From the NCBI GenBank assembly GCA_009911175.1, contig QXWX01000100.1:1-24249 (forward strand): a stretch of DNA of 24,249 nucleotides. The letters are read 5' to 3'. Within the stretch, counting starts at the first letter, position 1; each line of letters opens with the position of its first letter. Origin of the DNA: Lachnospiraceae bacterium. Its GTDB lineage: Bacteria; Bacillota_A; Clostridia; Lachnospirales; Lachnospiraceae. Below are positions 8,002 to 14,934 of this stretch, one piece after another. The position numbers and the translations under genes are program-made. The notes beneath the pieces are model-generated. The model worked only from the letters and a program-made list of their open reading frames with translations, searched no databases and was not told the DNA's origin.

Positions 8002-9940
8002 TCGGAAGCGTTTTCGGGATCAGGTCATGGGATGCTGGCTGGGGAAAAATGCAGGGGGGACCCTGGGCGAGCCTCTGGAAGAAAAATTCGGCAGAAAGGA
8101 AATGTTTCATGTGGACTGGTATCCCTCCCTGCCGGAAGGCGGAATCCCCAATGACGACCTGGAGCTTCAGCTGATCTGGTTTCAGCAGCTGCAGAAAAAA
8201 GGGCCGGGACTGACGGCGGCGGATCTGACGGAAGCATGGACGGACTGCGTGGCATATAACTTTGATGAGTATGGACTCAGCAAGGAAAATATGCAGAAGG
8301 GATTGATGCCGCCTGTATGCGGCTGGCACAATAATGCCTTTCGGGATTGTATGGGAAGTCCCATCCGGTCTGAAATCTGGGCATGCGTCGCGCCGGGATG
8401 CCCGGAGATCGCGGCATGGTATGCGTTCCAGGACGCAGTTGTGGATCACGGCGGCGGGGAATCCGTGTATGGAGAAATCTTTAACGCGGTTTTGGAATCC
8501 TGTGCCTTTGTAAACGGGGACAAATTCGTGCTGTTGGAAGCTGCGCTGTCCTCCATTCCCTCCTCCTGCGTCACATATCAGTGCGTGAAACGGAGTATGG
8601 ACAATTACCATGCGGGGATGGGATATGAAGAAAACCGAAATGATCTGGTGAAAACATTTTATCATCCGGTAGCGCAGTATTCTCCCTTGAATCTGGGTTT
8701 TCAGACAATCGGATGGCTGTACGGGGAGGACTTCGGCGACGCGATCTGCAAGGCAGTGAATTGCGGATGGGATACGGATTGTACTGCGGCTACCCTGGGA
8801 GCGATCCTTGGGATCATTGGCGGAGCTTCCTCTCTGCCGGAAAAATGGACCGCCCCCCTGGGATATGAGATCGCCACCAATATGACCACCGGAGGAATCC
8901 GGAATCTGTCAGCGCCGACAGACATCCGGGAGCTTACAGAGGCAGTCTGTCAGGAGGCGGAGCGGGTTCTGCGATATTGGGGAAAAGAAATCCTGTTTTC
9001 TGATGGCGGAATTGTGGAAGCGGACGGAACGATGGAGGAAGAGGAAAGACCTGCGGTGCCGAAGCTGAAATTTTTGGAAGAATATGCGGCAGACAGCCTT
9101 GTATATTTTATGGGCGGAATGAAAGAAACCGTGCGGTATGAAAGTGACGCGGCAATTCTGGGAAACCGCATTTCGAAAATACAGGTGATACTGGAAAATC
9201 TGCATCCCGTTGAAAAGGAAATCCGGGCTGTGCTGGAAGTGCCGGAGGGCTTTTTGGCCGCGCCGCCAGAAAAACAAAACCTGCGGCTGGGGCCGAAGGA
9301 AAGCATGGAAATCGAATATGAGATCCAGGCAAAGCCGGAGCAAATTCGGGAATCCAATCTCTGCTGGCTGAAAATGCAGATAAAGAACGAACCGGCTGTG
9401 CCTGCGATTCCCATTGTATTGCTGGGAGGAAACCGCTGGATGATTTCCCAATTTCATCCGAATCAAACCATCGAAGATGACTGCGGTCTGGATGAACATG
9501 CATGGTTTGTACGTCCGCCAGAAGGATTTACAGAACAATGGCATGCGGGAAATGACCTGGAGATGGGAAACTATTTTTCCCAAAAGGGCGTTGTGTATGC
9601 CCTGCATCAGCTTTACTCTGAGGAGGAAAAGGATGTGGTCCTGGGCGTACCGAATAACGGATTTATGAAATTATATCTGAACGGGGAATGGATTCATACG
9701 ACGATACATAAAACGGCCTTGCGGGCAAACCTGGGAAACGGAGGAGCGCTGGGAGATCTGTCCAACTATAAAGTGACAAAATTGCGGAAGGGTTGGAATC
9801 AGATTCTGATCAAGCTCCAGGCGGACGAGCTGCCGGAGGCGGCCCATTTTACCATCGGAGGAATGAGCACCGTGTGTGAGAAGAATCACGGCATGCCGGT
9901 GCTGGGGCTTTGCAGAAGCAGGTTTTTGTGGGAGATATGA
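7991..9940 (+). CDS. ADP-ribosylglycohydrolase (DraG-fold) family protein with added C-terminal region
   Basis: About 649 residues from TTG 7991, chosen because AAGGTGG lies six bases upstream and the conserved GCWLGKNAGGTLG follows; an earlier in-frame TTG at 7964 has no good ribosome site. The N-terminal 330 residues carry DraG hallmarks: an acidic PNDD motif (about 53-56, in place of TDDT), a GSPIRSEIW helix near 121, DH..G...GE near 151-161, and GWDTD at about 259-263 (in place of GGDTD), which together would bind two Mg ions. DraG enzymes cut N- or O-linked ADP-ribose or related ribosides. The rest looks beta-rich and ends in a galactose-binding-like fold (about 490-640), unusual for protein de-ADP-ribosylation. 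It overlaps the glycosidase gene by 11 bases. In this sugar operon it more likely hydrolyses a ribosyl-like or other glycosidic bond in a small molecule; this is inference. Confidence 0.82.
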   Translation: MHIDRKRFRDQVMGCWLGKNAGGTLGEPLEEKFGRKEMFHVDWYPSLPEGGIPNDDLELQLIWFQQLQKKGPGLTAADLTEAWTDCVAYNFDEYGLSKENMQKGLMPPVCGWHNNAFRDCMGSPIRSEIWACVAPGCPEIAAWYAFQDAVVDHGGGESVYGEIFNAVLESCAFVNGDKFVLLEAALSSIPSSCVTYQCVKRSMDNYHAGMGYEENRNDLVKTFYHPVAQYSPLNLGFQTIGWLYGEDFGDAICKAVNCGWDTDCTAATLGAILGIIGGASSLPEKWTAPLGYEIATNMTTGGIRNLSAPTDIRELTEAVCQEAERVLRYWGKEILFSDGGIVEADGTMEEEERPAVPKLKFLEEYAADSLVYFMGGMKETVRYESDAAILGNRISKIQVILENLHPVEKEIRAVLEVPEGFLAAPPEKQNLRLGPKESMEIEYEIQAKPEQIRESNLCWLKMQIKNEPAVPAIPIVLLGGNRWMISQFHPNQTIEDDCGLDEHAWFVRPPEGFTEQWHAGNDLEMGNYFSQKGVVYALHQLYSEEEKDVVLGVPNNGFMKLYLNGEWIHTTIHKTALRANLGNGGALGDLSNYKVTKLRKGWNQILIKLQADELPEAAHFTIGGMSTVCEKNHGMPVLGLCRSRFLWEI

Positions 9941-10047
9941 ATAAAGGGATGCGGAGCGCCGGGAAAATAGCTGCTGCCGCAGCCGCGCTTCGGCGCGATT
10001 GCGCGTCAGGACGCATACTCTTCTACGACATAGAATATTGGGAGTGA
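9937..10047 (+). CDS. Possible 36-residue peptide between two operon genes
   Basis: An ATG overlaps the preceding stop (ATGA at 9937-9940), and the reading frame closes at TGA 10045-10047, four bases before the esterase start. The 36-residue product has an alanine run (IAAAAAALRR) and no recognised domain. Exact start-stop overlap at both ends fits coupled translation, but the peptide may only serve to carry ribosomes across the gap, or may be chance. It covers the UUCG hairpin at 9984-9997. Confidence 0.25.
   Translation: MNKGMRSAGKIAAAAAALRRDCASGRILFYDIEYWE
9984..9997 (+). promoter_or_regulatory. Small GC hairpin with UUCG tetraloop
   Basis: CGCGC-TTCG-GCGCG forms a 5-bp stem with the very stable cUUCGg loop. 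No T tract follows, so it is not a terminator. It may slow RNA decay or ribosomes between the DraG-like and esterase genes. Confidence 0.4.
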
Positions 10048-10051
10048 TCAG

Positions 10052-10747
10052 ATGGAATGGAAGTCGTGTATAAAACCAGGATATCTCTCGCGGGTGATGC
10101 GCGCGGACGAGAGAAGGATGGAGTTTGACTGTAAGAATCAGGTTATCCTGCAGAAGGAATGTCCGGTGGACGCTGTATTTATCGGGGATTCTATGATACA
10201 GATGTGGGAATTGTCCGCATATTTTGCAAAATATCCGCTGCGCATTCTGAACCGGGGAATCGGAGGAGACCGGACGGCTTCGCTTCTTCACCGTTTCCGT
10301 GCGGATGCGGTGCAGTTAAGACCGAAAACAGTCGTCATTCTGGCGGGGATCAACGATACATGGGATTTGGAATTTGATCATTGGAAGCAGGAATCCGGAA
10401 GGGAGCCGGGCGACATCTTACAGGATGCGCTCGGCAACATGGAACAGATTCTGCGGATCGCGTCAAAGGAAACGTTTCAGACCATATTGTGCTCGGTTTT
10501 GCCGACTTGTATGGAATGGACAAACCGGGAGCAGGAGAGGAAGAGATATGTGCGGGAATACAACAAGGGACTGAAACGGCTGGCGGAAATATATGGGGCG
10601 GACTTTGCGGATTTTTATCCGGAATTCGTAGAAAAAGACGGATGCACCCTGAAGCGGGAATGGAGCCTGGAAGGGCTCCATCCCAACGTGTTTGGGTATG
10701 ATAAGATGGCTGAGATTTTGGAGCGTGAAGTGGGCTTCAAGGGGTGA
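10052..10747 (+). CDS. SGNH/GDSL-type esterase
   Basis: A 231-residue cytoplasmic hydrolase of the SGNH superfamily, expected to remove acyl groups such as acetyl from sugars. Block I is FIGDSMIQMW with Ser47 as nucleophile. Block II is NRGIGGDRT with the oxyanion Gly near 71. Block III is LAGINDTWD with Asn101. Block V is LEGLHPN with His210. The acid three residues before the histidine is normally Asp (DxxH), but here it is Glu207, an uncommon substitution that may still work. It starts at ATG 10052 behind GGGAGTG and is the last gene of the first operon. Together with the glycosidase-like and DraG-like genes it suggests stepwise stripping of an acylated glycan fragment. There is no clear terminator after it. 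Confidence 0.88.
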   Translation: MEWKSCIKPGYLSRVMRADERRMEFDCKNQVILQKECPVDAVFIGDSMIQMWELSAYFAKYPLRILNRGIGGDRTASLLHRFRADAVQLRPKTVVILAGINDTWDLEFDHWKQESGREPGDILQDALGNMEQILRIASKETFQTILCSVLPTCMEWTNREQERKRYVREYNKGLKRLAEIYGADFADFYPEFVEKDGCTLKREWSLEGLHPNVFGYDKMAEILEREVGFKG

Positions 10748-10774
10748 AAATACTTGCCTTTTTTATTTTTTGAA

Positions 10775-10780
10775 TATAAT
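10775..10780 (+). promoter_or_regulatory. Putative -10 element TATAAT ahead of the small-ORF/toxin pair
   Basis: A perfect TATAAT lies 15 bases after TTGCCT (10754-10759), a short spacer for a standard promoter. The surrounding DNA is T-rich. It would serve the genes at 10861 and 11223. Confidence 0.4.
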
Positions 10781-10860
10781 ATAGTTGCTGGCAGTTGTCA
10801 GAGATCCCGGAGGTAGAAATCAGGGGGAATTGCATATAAGAGTATGAAACACTGAATGCT

Positions 10861-11223
10861 GTGATGGGGATTTACGGACATCCTTCAGCAAAGAAGCTTT
10901 ACGATTTGAACCATGAGTTCCACTCATGGAAACAGGCGTATCGTGACGGTATGTCCCAAAACGGTTACCATGACAAAAGAAAATTCGTTGTGAATTTTGA
11001 CGCGTTTCCGGAGGATATTAAGGCAGTAGGGGATGCTGTACGGGCATATAAAGAAACAAAGAGAATTGCTCCGAGATACGAAGTGATTAACGGCGTTACA
11101 TTTTACTATGAGAATATGGTAATGTCAGAGAAGCTGATCTCAGAGTTGGAAAAATTCTCCAGAGTATGTGAGGACGATGTGTATAGTATTTGCGAGGATG
11201 ATGGAAGGCTGGTGATTTACTGA
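10861..11223 (+). CDS. Unknown 120-residue protein coupled to a broken toxin gene, possible antitoxin or companion
   Basis: I do not recognise this family. The product is soluble, charged and without a signal or membrane segment; the C-terminus is acidic (CEDDVYSICEDDGRLVIY). The start is uncertain: GTG 10861 or ATG 10864 lack a nearby ribosome site, and the frame is open back only to a TAA at 10837-10839, so the 5' end may be lost. Its stop overlaps the start of the next ORF (TGATG at 11221-11225), a coupling common in toxin-antitoxin pairs. The next ORF resembles PemK/MazF toxins, so an antitoxin or conserved companion role is plausible but not shown. It differs from both flanking sugar operons in function and sits in a junction with other gene debris. 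Confidence 0.5.
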   Translation: MMGIYGHPSAKKLYDLNHEFHSWKQAYRDGMSQNGYHDKRKFVVNFDAFPEDIKAVGDAVRAYKETKRIAPRYEVINGVTFYYENMVMSEKLISELEKFSRVCEDDVYSICEDDGRLVIY

Positions 11224-11411
11224 TGTCACAGTCGTTTGTTGCAGGACAGGCTTTCTGGGGGGAAAATCAGGTTTCCGGATGGAGAGTTTCCCGCATATGA
11301 CCGGCCATATCTGATTGTTGATGTGGATGGAGAATAATCGAATTACTAACTGTATCATCTATAGCAGGAAAAGAGTGGAAATTAACACTTCCAACGAACC
11401 GGGAAATTTAG
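11223..11411 (+). pseudogene. PemK/MazF-like toxin gene broken by two frameshifts
   Basis: Frame-by-frame reading gives three consecutive pieces. From ATG 11223 comes SFVAGQAFWG. After skipping one base of the G6 run (11257-11262) it continues KIRFPDGEFPAYDRPYLIV up to DVDGE and TAA 11335-11337. Shifting again near 11331-11336 gives IIELLTVSSIAGKEWKLTL and then PTNREI before TAG 11409. The joined text has the PemK/MazF pattern: an FWG-I strand, an RPYLIV strand, then a VSS..GKE.KL..PTN segment. These enzymes are sequence-specific endoribonucleases. As it stands the gene is dead and also lacks the usual C-terminal end. The start overlaps the stop of the preceding ORF. The family call is from remembered motif patterns; a sequencing error could explain one shift but is unlikely to explain two. 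Confidence 0.6.
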
Positions 11412-11415
11412 TGTG

Positions 11416-11437
11416 AGCGCAGAGTGATTTCTGCGCT
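11416..11437 (+). terminator. Rho-independent terminator after the small ORF/toxin remnant
   Basis: AGCGCAGA (11416-11423) pairs perfectly with TCTGCGCT (11430-11437) around a six-base loop, followed by a T-rich TTCTTTGAT. It starts five bases after the last stop of the toxin remnant. Confidence 0.7.
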
Positions 11438-11459
11438 TTCTTTGATAAACGGGTTATAG

Positions 11460-11536
11460 TCAAGCTGCCAAAGTGTCCTGCCACGAATAGCGGAACTTCT
11501 GGATTTCTGTATATTCTTTGCAGGAATAGAGATTCT
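11460..11536 (-). pseudogene. Remnant of a second YesM-type sensor kinase gene
   Basis: Read on the minus strand, about 24 codons give SCKEYTEIQKFRYSWQDTLAA and then a stop. This matches the segment FCKEYMEIQKFHHPGQ of the intact kinase at 247-2055 (its residues 454-469). At the DNA level, 11491-11529 agrees with 662-700 at 32 of 39 positions. A TAG lies immediately upstream in frame, so nothing longer survives. Like the intact kinase, it lies divergent from a CUT1 ABC operon. The remaining bases of 11412-11688 hold only the terminator, this fragment and the promoter/operator. Confidence 0.7.
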
Positions 11537-11593
11537 AAAAAATCTGAATATTACCATAGATTTTAAGAAAATATAGAATTTTACAAAAAAAAC

Positions 11594-11622
11594 TTGACAG
11601 ATTGAAATTTGTATGTTAGATT
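11594..11622 (+). promoter_or_regulatory. Strong sigma-A-type promoter of the second operon
   Basis: TTGACA (11594-11599) is a perfect -35. A 17-base spacer leads to TAGATT (11617-11622), preceded by TG at 11614-11615 as an extended -10. Transcription should begin near 11628-11630, inside the inverted repeat that follows. Confidence 0.75.
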
Positions 11623-11655
11623 TTAATTACTTAGGAAAGTTAAATAAGTAATTAA
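11623..11655. promoter_or_regulatory. Perfect inverted-repeat operator, probable ROK repressor site
   Basis: TTAATTACTTA (11623-11633) and TAAGTAATTAA (11645-11655) are exact reverse complements separated by 11 bases, with centres 22 bases apart. The repeat begins directly after the -10 and covers the likely transcription start, a position where a bound repressor blocks transcription. ROK repressors of the XylR/NagC group bind AT-rich palindromes of similar size. The ROK regulator at 17734 is the obvious candidate; pairing is inferred. Confidence 0.65.
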
Positions 11656-11688
11656 GACGAATGAAAATCAGGGAAGGATGGGAAAAGG

Positions 11689-12603
11689 ATGATGAAAAAA
11701 TCTAAAAAGAGCAGAATATTGTTAAACCATGATTCAAGTAAGGCATTGCCTCGCATGTTAATGCTGCCGTGCATGGTCATTGTTGCTATTGTGTTCATTT
11801 ATCCTATTTGTTATTCCTTTCTAATGAGCTTTCATCAAGTGGATATATCAAATCAGGAGTGGCAGTTTGCGGGATTAAAAAATTATATTCAATTATTTCA
11901 GGATCAATATTTCCTGAAATCAATGGCAGTGACCGGGCGTTTTACAATTCTTTCCGTTTGTTTTGAGATGATCATGGGTACGCTGATGGCTGTATTATTG
12001 AATAAAAATTTTAGAGGGAGGGGCTTTGTTCGCGGCATCATGATTATCCCATGGGCGTTGCCGACCGTTGTAAATGCGATCATGTGGAAGTGGATCTTTA
12101 ATGCCAATTATGGAGCATTTAACGCATTGCTTTCACAGTTAAATCTGATAGACACATATAAGGCATGGCTGGCACAGCCAAATAGCGCATTCTATTGCTT
12201 GCTGTTTGCAAATATCTGGAAGGAAACACCATATGTTGTACTGCTTGTACTTGCGGGCCTTCAGAGTATCCCGTCAGAATTATATGAAGCGGCAAGTGCG
12301 GATGGATGTGGTTCTGTCAGAGCCTTTTTCAAAATTACATTGCCAATGTTGAAACATATCCTGCTGATTTTAGTGATTACGAAGACCATTTGGACCATTC
12401 AAACCTATGATGTAGTTTCCATTATGACAGCAGGTGGACCGGCAAGTTCCACGCAGTTAATTTCTTACTACGTACAGAAGATGTCATTTAAGTTTTTTGA
12501 TTTTGGAATGGGGGCCGCAATGTCCTATATCATTATGCTGGTGACATTTGTTTTATCGGTTACCTATGTGAAAAGTATGGCAAGGAACGGCGAAGTGATA
12601 TGA
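11689..12603 (+). CDS. ABC sugar permease of the second importer, MalF/UgpA-type
   Basis: A 304-residue CUT1 permease subunit with about six transmembrane segments, the first at about residues 22-45 (MLPCMVIVAIVFIYPICYSF). The EAA loop reads LYEAASADGCGSVRAFFKITLP. It differs clearly in sequence from the first locus permeases, so the two importers are not recent duplicates. It opens the second operon, 34 bases after the inverted-repeat operator. ATG 11689 or 11692 could be the start; AAGG lies at 11674-11677. The DNA is more AT-rich than the block before 10750. It pairs with the permease at 12620 and needs an ATPase from elsewhere. Confidence 0.93.
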   Translation: MMKKSKKSRILLNHDSSKALPRMLMLPCMVIVAIVFIYPICYSFLMSFHQVDISNQEWQFAGLKNYIQLFQDQYFLKSMAVTGRFTILSVCFEMIMGTLMAVLLNKNFRGRGFVRGIMIIPWALPTVVNAIMWKWIFNANYGAFNALLSQLNLIDTYKAWLAQPNSAFYCLLFANIWKETPYVVLLVLAGLQSIPSELYEAASADGCGSVRAFFKITLPMLKHILLILVITKTIWTIQTYDVVSIMTAGGPASSTQLISYYVQKMSFKFFDFGMGAAMSYIIMLVTFVLSVTYVKSMARNGEVI

Positions 12604-12619
12604 GAGGAGGTGAGAGATA

Positions 12620-13489
12620 ATGAAGAAGAGAAAGGTTAAGAGGCTTTTGGCACAAACGTTCATTTATATACTTGCATTAATACTCAGTGTATATGTACTG
12701 GCGCCATATGCATGGCTGATTATCTCCAGTATCTCCAGCAAGTCAGATTTGATCTCCACACCGTTGCGCTGGTGGCCGGAAACGCCCACACTGGAGAATT
12801 ATATGAAGATTATACTGGGAACTTCCGGAGGAACGACGGATGCGGCAAATCAGTTCAAGTTTGCCTTAATAAACAGCCTGGTCATTGCAGTGATAGTTAC
12901 AGTAATATCACTGATCGCAGGGGTGCTGGCGGCATATGCATTTGCCCGATTCCGGTTTAGAATGAAAAAATCATTGTTTTATTCGGTGATTATTACACAG
13001 ATGGTTCCGCCGGTAGCATTGCTGATTCCACTGTATGTAATTTTTTTAAAGATGGGACTGACAAATACAAGAATAGGATTAATCATAATTTATTTATCAC
13101 TTACGCTGCCCTTTGTCGTTTGGATTATGAAAGGATATTTAACGAACTTGCCAATGGATATGGAAGACTCGGCTCGGGTGGATGGATGTACACAGTTAGG
13201 CGCGTTTTTCAGGATCATACTGCCGCTGTCCGGGCCTGGACTTGCGTCGACGGCAATCTTTATATTTATTATGTCATGGAATGAATTTTTCTACGCAGTG
13301 AACCTGACCTCGTCTATTGCCGCGAAAACAGTTCCGGTTATTATTACGGAATTTTCCAGCAAGGCAGGATATGATTTTATAATGGCTGCAACGGGAGGAG
13401 TTTTAGCAAGTATTCCGCCGGTTATACTATCGCTGGCATTCCAGAAATTTATTATTTCGGGTCTCACGGCTGGTGCTGTAAAAGGATAG
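12620..13489 (+). CDS. ABC sugar permease of the second importer, MalG/UgpE-type
   Basis: A 289-residue permease with about six transmembrane segments starting near residue 13. The ATPase-docking loop reads MEDSARVDGCTQLGAFFRIILP: the usual EAA is replaced by DSA, a mild variation seen in this family, while the loop Gly and Pro are kept. The C-terminus (FQKFIISGLTAGAVKG) is the family's standard ending. It starts at ATG 12620 behind GGAGG, 16 bases after the first permease. The binding protein follows 27 bases later, so gene order is permease-permease-binding protein, the reverse of the first locus. Confidence 0.93.
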   Translation: MKKRKVKRLLAQTFIYILALILSVYVLAPYAWLIISSISSKSDLISTPLRWWPETPTLENYMKIILGTSGGTTDAANQFKFALINSLVIAVIVTVISLIAGVLAAYAFARFRFRMKKSLFYSVIITQMVPPVALLIPLYVIFLKMGLTNTRIGLIIIYLSLTLPFVVWIMKGYLTNLPMDMEDSARVDGCTQLGAFFRIILPLSGPGLASTAIFIFIMSWNEFFYAVNLTSSIAAKTVPVIITEFSSKAGYDFIMAATGGVLASIPPVILSLAFQKFIISGLTAGAVKG

Positions 13490-13516
13490 AAAAGAGAAGA
13501 ACAAGGAGGAAAAAAG

Positions 13517-14806
13517 ATGAAAAGAAGCAAAAGATTACAAGCGGTAATATCGGCTATGGCGTTATGTCTTGTGGTTGGCTGCAGCGCTGTGGAGGGACAG
13601 GACGGTCATACAGAAAAGGGAGAAAAAGAGAAAATCACAGTAGTTGTTCCTCGTCAGGAATTAGATACCGTAGGTCTGGTTGAGGAGTACGTACGAGAGT
13701 TTGAGGAGAAAAACGGTATAGAGGTAGAATTGATCAATGCGGCATGGGATGTATGTACAGATAAAATCAGGACAGAGCTTTCCGTTGGCGGATCGTCCTA
13801 TGATGTAGTAGATTTTGATAACTCATTGGTTGCAATGTACATTGAGAATGACTGGCTGGAGCCTCTAGATCAGTATGACGGGGCGGAAGAGATGAAGAAA
13901 ACTATGGTCGAAGGTCTGGTTGACAAATTTACAGTGGATGATTCTTTCTATGGAGTGGTCTGGAATAACGATACACATGTCTATTTATATAATGAAAAAA
14001 TGCTGAATGATGCAGGGATTGCAGAACCGCCGAAGACTTGGGAGGAATTGATTGCTGTAAGCAGGACTTTGATTGACAAGGGAATATGTAAATATGGAAT
14101 GCCAATGTGTTTTTCCGGTAATGGAGCAGTGAATGAAGTGACTTGTGCAATATATTCTTTTGGCGGAAATGTTTTCCAGAATGGGAAGCTATGTATAGGT
14201 TCTGATGAGGGAGCGCTGGAAGCGTTAAAAACTCTGGCATCCATGTTGGATGAGGGCTTGATTGATCCGGCTTCCTTATCCTATGACTATGAAGCGGCGG
14301 CAAATGTCTTTTTGAATGGCGACAGCGCATTTTTTATTCAGGCCATGCCGGGATTGTACACAACTGCAAACGACCCGGAACAATCTCAGGTGGCAGGTGA
14401 AATTAAGGCGGCACCCTATACAATAACAAACAGCAAGGATACCAATGTTGTGCTTACCGTGCCGGAAGCTTATGCAATACCAAAGAACAGCCAGCATAAA
14501 GAGGCAGCATGGGAATTTATAAAATATATGGCCTCTGTTGAATTTGATAAGGTTAAGGCTGTAGAATTAGGCGCGCTGCCTGTATACGAAGCTGTTTTTG
14601 AAGAGGAAGAGGTGTTAAATGCGCATCCGGAATTTGCAGAAATGAGCACTCAGGTAGAATATGCGAGAGGCCTGGATGACTTTACATGGTATGATGAATA
14701 TTCTAACATATTTCAGTCAGAGCTTCAGAGTCTGCTTTTAGGTAATATTACAGCAGAGCAGTGTGTTGAAAATATCCAGAAGCAATGTGCGCAGTATGAA
14801 GAATAG
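13517..14806 (+). CDS. Extracellular solute-binding lipoprotein of the second importer
   Basis: A 429-residue family 1 solute-binding protein. The signal peptide ends in LVVGC with lipid-anchor Cys22. The mature part opens with EKITVVVPRQELDTVGLVEE and shows the usual alternating lobes, including SYDVVDFDNS near residue 95 and a late LTVPEAYAIPKNSQHKEAAWEFIKY segment typical of sugar binders. ATG 13517 follows a textbook AAGGAGGAAAAAAG site. It delivers the substrate to the permeases at 11689 and 12620. The ligand is presumably the substrate of the downstream isomerase-kinase-aldolase set, a monosaccharide or short glycoside. Confidence 0.93.
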   Translation: MKRSKRLQAVISAMALCLVVGCSAVEGQDGHTEKGEKEKITVVVPRQELDTVGLVEEYVREFEEKNGIEVELINAAWDVCTDKIRTELSVGGSSYDVVDFDNSLVAMYIENDWLEPLDQYDGAEEMKKTMVEGLVDKFTVDDSFYGVVWNNDTHVYLYNEKMLNDAGIAEPPKTWEELIAVSRTLIDKGICKYGMPMCFSGNGAVNEVTCAIYSFGGNVFQNGKLCIGSDEGALEALKTLASMLDEGLIDPASLSYDYEAAANVFLNGDSAFFIQAMPGLYTTANDPEQSQVAGEIKAAPYTITNSKDTNVVLTVPEAYAIPKNSQHKEAAWEFIKYMASVEFDKVKAVELGALPVYEAVFEEEEVLNAHPEFAEMSTQVEYARGLDDFTWYDEYSNIFQSELQSLLLGNITAEQCVENIQKQCAQYEE

Positions 14807-14877
14807 CTTTAGCTACTATCAGGAAAGAAAAATGTACTGATTTATAAATGGATACAGTTTTAATCTAAGAACTCTTT

Positions 14878-14899
14878 TTCAGGCATAGAAAGGCCTGGA
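14878..14899 (+). promoter_or_regulatory. Hairpin between the transport and catabolic genes
   Basis: TTCAGGC (14878-14884) pairs with GCCTGGA (14893-14899, one G-U) around an eight-base loop. The T run is on the wrong side for a plus-strand terminator. It may set different mRNA levels for the transporter and enzymes. The isomerase ribosome site AAGGAGGAG follows. Confidence 0.4.
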
Positions 14900-14934
14900 G
14901 TTTAGAGTATATATATTACAAGGAGGAGAAAAAA

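Noticed and set aside
11623..11655. Inverted repeat read as a terminator
   Set aside because: It lies directly after the -10 and before the first gene, is AT-rich and lacks a following T run. An operator fits better.
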